Shown here in pieces: positions 20,909 to 23,281 of a stretch of DNA of 23,281 nucleotides (position 1 is the stretch's first letter; every line of letters begins with the position of its first letter). The stretch comes from a bacterium (lineage in GTDB: Bacteria > Chloroflexota > Dormibacteria > UBA8260 > Bog-877). Made by a program: the position numbers and the translations under genes. Below the pieces are notes generated by a model. The model did not search any database, was not told the DNA's origin, and saw nothing but the letters and a program-made list of their open reading frames with translations. The stretch is taken from the NCBI GenBank assembly GCA_021791345.1, contig JAJYWT010000113.1:1-23281 (forward strand), given 5' to 3'.

Positions 20909-23226
20909 CGCAGGAAGCGCTGAGGCTCAGCGAAGGTCACCGGGATCTCCGGAGGGGGGGCGTCGCGATTCAGCCGCCGGGGCATCACGCGCACCGTGAA
21001 GCCGTAGGGACCGCGGGTGGCGAGAGCCATTCGCCCAACATACCGGTGATGTCCGTTGGAGGTCAGCTCGTCCACCTCCATGACCTCGGTGAGGGGCGCC
21101 ACCAGCTGACCGTCGGCGGTGACCGGCCCGTGCAGGAGCTGCACCTCCACCTGGTGAGGCAGCAACCCATCGAGTTCTACCAGGGCCTCCACCACGCGCT
21201 CGTCACCGTAGTTCAGGCCCCGGGCCAGCCCCTGCGGAGGGATGCCCCGGGCGGTCGCCCGGACGCGCGGCCAGCATTCCCTGACCTGGCCGGCGAAGGC
21301 CACCGCCTGGCGGGCACCCTGGTGATCGTCGACGCCGGCCAGGGCCGCGGCGGCCGCGGCCGGCTGGTACATGAGCCGGACGTAGTCGGCGACCATGCGC
21401 GAACCGAGAACCCGGGGGATGACCGTCTGCAGCGAGCGCTTCACCATCTCCAGCCAGCGCTCGGGGACGCCCGATGCGCCGCGCTCAAAGAAGGTCGGAA
21501 CCACCTTCTGCTCCAGGATCTCGAAGAGGGCCTCGGCCTCCAGGCGGTCGCGCTCGCCCAGGTCGCCGACCTCTTCGAAAGACGGGATGGCAAAGCCGTT
21601 GTCGCTCCGGAAACACTCGTCCCACCAGCCATCCAGGATCGAGCAGTTCAAGGCCCCGCTCAGGGCGGCCTTCTGGCCCGAGGTTCCGCACGCTTCCATC
21701 GGCCTGCGCGGGGTGTTCAGCCACACGTCCGAGCCCTGGTAGAGCATCCGCCCCACATCGATGTCGTAGTCCTCGATGAAGACCAGATGCCCCCTCAACT
21801 CGGGATCTCGGGCCGCTCGGGAGAGCGCCTGGATGATGTGCTTGCCCTGCTCGTCCCGGGGATGAGCCTTGCCGGCGATGACCAGTTGCACCGGCCTGCG
21901 CGGATCCAAGAGGAGCGCCTTCAGCCGCTCCGGCTGATGAAAGAGCAGCGCCCCCCGTTTGTACTCAGCGACCCGCCGGGCAAAGCCGATGGTCAGCGCA
22001 TCCTCGCGGAGCACATCGTCGGTCCAGCCCAGCTCCTCTGGGGGAACGCCGCGGGCGACCTCCGCCGCCCTGAGCCGGCTGCGGACCCCGGCGAGCAGGC
22101 GCCTTCGACCAGCTGCTCTAGCCTCCCAGATCTCCTCAGAGGAAACAGCCTGCAGTCGATCCCAGCGCACCGCATTGTGGACATCCCAACGTGGTCCCAG
22201 ATGGCGGTCGAGGAGATCGCCCATCTCGGGAGCCACCCACTGGCGCGCATGCACCCCGTTGGTCACCGCCTGGATGGGGACCTCGCTCTCGAACAGATCC
22301 GGCCACAGCCCGTGGAACATGGTCTGGCTGACCCGGCGGTGCAGGTGGGAGACCGCATTGGCGTGGCCCGACATGCGCAGTCCCAACACCGCCATGTTGA
22401 AGGGGGCGTCGGTCGGCTCGCCGGGGAAGTGTCCGAGCTCCATCAGGGTCGCCAGGCCGATCCCCATCTCGTCGCAATAACGGTGAAAGTACCGACCCAT
22501 CAGCTCGATCGGGAAGCGATCGATGCCGGCCGGGACCGGGGTGTGGGTGGTGAAGACGGTGGCGGCGCGAGCCGCCTCGATCGCCTCCGCGAAGGTGAGC
22601 CCGTGCCGGACCACCAGGTGCCGGATCCGCTCCAGGGCCAGAAAGCCCGCGTGTCCCTCATTGCTGTGGAACAAAGTCGGGCTCTCGCCGGCCAGCGCGA
22701 GCGCCCGGATGCCCCCCATCCCGAGCAGGATCTCCTGCTGGAGGCGATGCTCAAGTTCTCCTCCGTAAAGGCGGTCTGTGACCGAGACCAGGTCGGGGTC
22801 GTTGGGCGCCGAACTGGTGTCCATGAGGTAGAGCGGCACTGACCCCACCTGCTGGCGCCAGACCATCGCCCGCAGCGTCCGGTCCCCCAGCGGAAGCTCG
22901 ATGGCACTGTCCGAGACCGCGGTGAGGCCCATCTGCTCGGGGTTGAGCTCGCGGTAGCTCTCCTGCTGCCACCCCTCCCCATCCAGGTGCTGGCGGAAGT
23001 ACCCGTAGTGATAGAAGAGACCGACCCCGAGCAGCGGGCGGCCCTCATCGGCACAGACCCGCAGGTAGTCGCCCGCGAGCACCCCCAGGCCGCCTGAGTA
23101 CTGGGGGATACCGGCGCTGACTCCGAATTCAGGGGAGAAGTAGGCGACCTGGGGCATGGCGTCCGGCTGGACCGGCTCGGCCTCCTCCGCCCCCACCGCC
23201 ACCTCGAAGCGTTCCAGTGCGCGCAC
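20905..23226 (-). CDS. glgP: Alpha-glucan (glycogen/maltodextrin) phosphorylase, short form
   Basis: A 773-residue PLP enzyme that releases glucose-1-phosphate from alpha-1,4-glucans. Motifs: AYFSPEFGVSAGIPQYSGGL (28-47), HSNEGHAGF (187-195), FTTHTPVPAGIDRF (225-238), TIGFARRVAEYKR (412-424), AGKAHPRDEQGK (451-462) and GTSGQKAALSGALN (514-527) leading into SILDGWWDE. Lys519 is the expected PLP Schiff-base residue. It resembles the TIGR02094 alpha-glucan phosphorylase branch, but the ~100-residue N-terminal DUF3417 region usual in that branch is absent; an in-frame TAA lies 12 nt before the GTG start, so the short N-terminus is real. A C-terminal extension of about 190 residues follows the catalytic core. 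TAAGTT 6 nt upstream suggests a leaderless mRNA. It is first in a four-gene operon. Confidence 0.93.
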   Translation of the reverse strand: MRALERFEVAVGAEEAEPVQPDAMPQVAYFSPEFGVSAGIPQYSGGLGVLAGDYLRVCADEGRPLLGVGLFYHYGYFRQHLDGEGWQQESYRELNPEQMGLTAVSDSAIELPLGDRTLRAMVWRQQVGSVPLYLMDTSSAPNDPDLVSVTDRLYGGELEHRLQQEILLGMGGIRALALAGESPTLFHSNEGHAGFLALERIRHLVVRHGLTFAEAIEAARAATVFTTHTPVPAGIDRFPIELMGRYFHRYCDEMGIGLATLMELGHFPGEPTDAPFNMAVLGLRMSGHANAVSHLHRRVSQTMFHGLWPDLFESEVPIQAVTNGVHARQWVAPEMGDLLDRHLGPRWDVHNAVRWDRLQAVSSEEIWEARAAGRRRLLAGVRSRLRAAEVARGVPPEELGWTDDVLREDALTIGFARRVAEYKRGALLFHQPERLKALLLDPRRPVQLVIAGKAHPRDEQGKHIIQALSRAARDPELRGHLVFIEDYDIDVGRMLYQGSDVWLNTPRRPMEACGTSGQKAALSGALNCSILDGWWDECFRSDNGFAIPSFEEVGDLGERDRLEAEALFEILEQKVVPTFFERGASGVPERWLEMVKRSLQTVIPRVLGSRMVADYVRLMYQPAAAAAALAGVDDHQGARQAVAFAGQVRECWPRVRATARGIPPQGLARGLNYGDERVVEALVELDGLLPHQVEVQLLHGPVTADGQLVAPLTEVMEVDELTSNGHHRYVGRMALATRGPYGFTVRVMPRRLNRDAPPPEIPVTFAEPQRFLR

Positions 23227-23232
23227 GGGGAC

Positions 23233-23238
23233 AACTTA
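23233..23238 (-). promoter_or_regulatory. -10 element TAAGTT of a probable leaderless glgP promoter
   Basis: On the minus strand TAAGTT ends 6 nt before the GTG at 23226, the same spacing as at 4515 and 13674. A weak -35-like TTGGCG lies 19 nt further upstream (23258-23263). There is no Shine-Dalgarno between the box and the start. Confidence 0.6.
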
Positions 23239-23281
23239 GCGATCTCCCGGCAGTCTCCGCCAACCGGAGCGCGGTGGACCT

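Noticed and set aside
21046..22842. 598-codon open frame on the plus strand
   Set aside because: Antisense to the glucan phosphorylase with full PLP-enzyme motifs; no coding signals of its own.
1..23281. CRISPR array, tRNA, rRNA or complete insertion sequence
   Set aside because: I saw no regularly spaced repeats, no cloverleaf-like sequence with a CCA-type end, no rRNA signature and no transposase gene flanked by inverted repeats. Reading by eye could miss a tRNA; a tRNAscan-SE run would settle it.

Overview
This is a GC-rich bacterial window with almost no non-coding space. Third codon positions are mostly G or C, GTG starts are common, and most genes sit in compact, translationally coupled operons. 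Three genes (starts at 4515, 13674 and 23226) have a TANNNT hexamer exactly 6 nt before the start codon, the geometry expected of leaderless transcripts. This style, with a Mo/W-sensing one-component regulator, a glcDEF set, a short-form glucan phosphorylase and a bacterial Tes-like radical SAM enzyme, fits a soil Dormibacterota/Chloroflexota- or actinobacterial-type organism. There is no rRNA or other marker here, so the assignment is inference. I saw no tRNA, rRNA, CRISPR array or intact insertion sequence.

Region by region: (1) 2-487, the 3' end of an aldehyde dehydrogenase gene, cut by the window edge. (2) 553-4300, minus strand: a WtpA/ModA-type molybdate/tungstate ABC transporter (lipoprotein, permease, ATPase) followed by a coupled HTH-PBP regulator. 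(3) 4301-4514: a divergent intergenic region with four consecutive hairpins and a helically phased direct repeat. (4) 4515-8685: a DUF1707/LiaF-like protein, a 466-bp stretch without a gene, a pyridine-nucleotide disulfide oxidoreductase, a pentapeptide/DinB protein and a PRC-barrel protein. (5) 8831-13556, minus strand: a probable lipid-modification locus, in transcription order a CDP-alcohol phosphatidyltransferase, a radical SAM protein of the tetraether-synthase (Tes/MJ0619-like) family, a class I methyltransferase and a CrtI-like FAD oxidoreductase. (6) 13674-17768, plus strand: glycolate oxidase glcD-glcE-glcF, with a perfect 11-bp inverted repeat straddling the -10 element and start codon of glcD. 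(7) 17925-23226, minus strand: an alpha-glucan phosphorylase, a DUF6909-like protein with a nucleoside-phosphorylase-like C-terminus, a pterin-4a-carbinolamine dehydratase and a diacylglycerol-kinase-family lipid kinase.

The most promising undescribed system is the coupled CDP-alcohol transferase / Tes-like radical SAM / methyltransferase operon. It could make or modify membrane-spanning or otherwise unusual lipids. The second is the coupled glucan phosphorylase / nucleoside-phosphorylase-like / pterin dehydratase operon, whose logic is not explained by known pathways.
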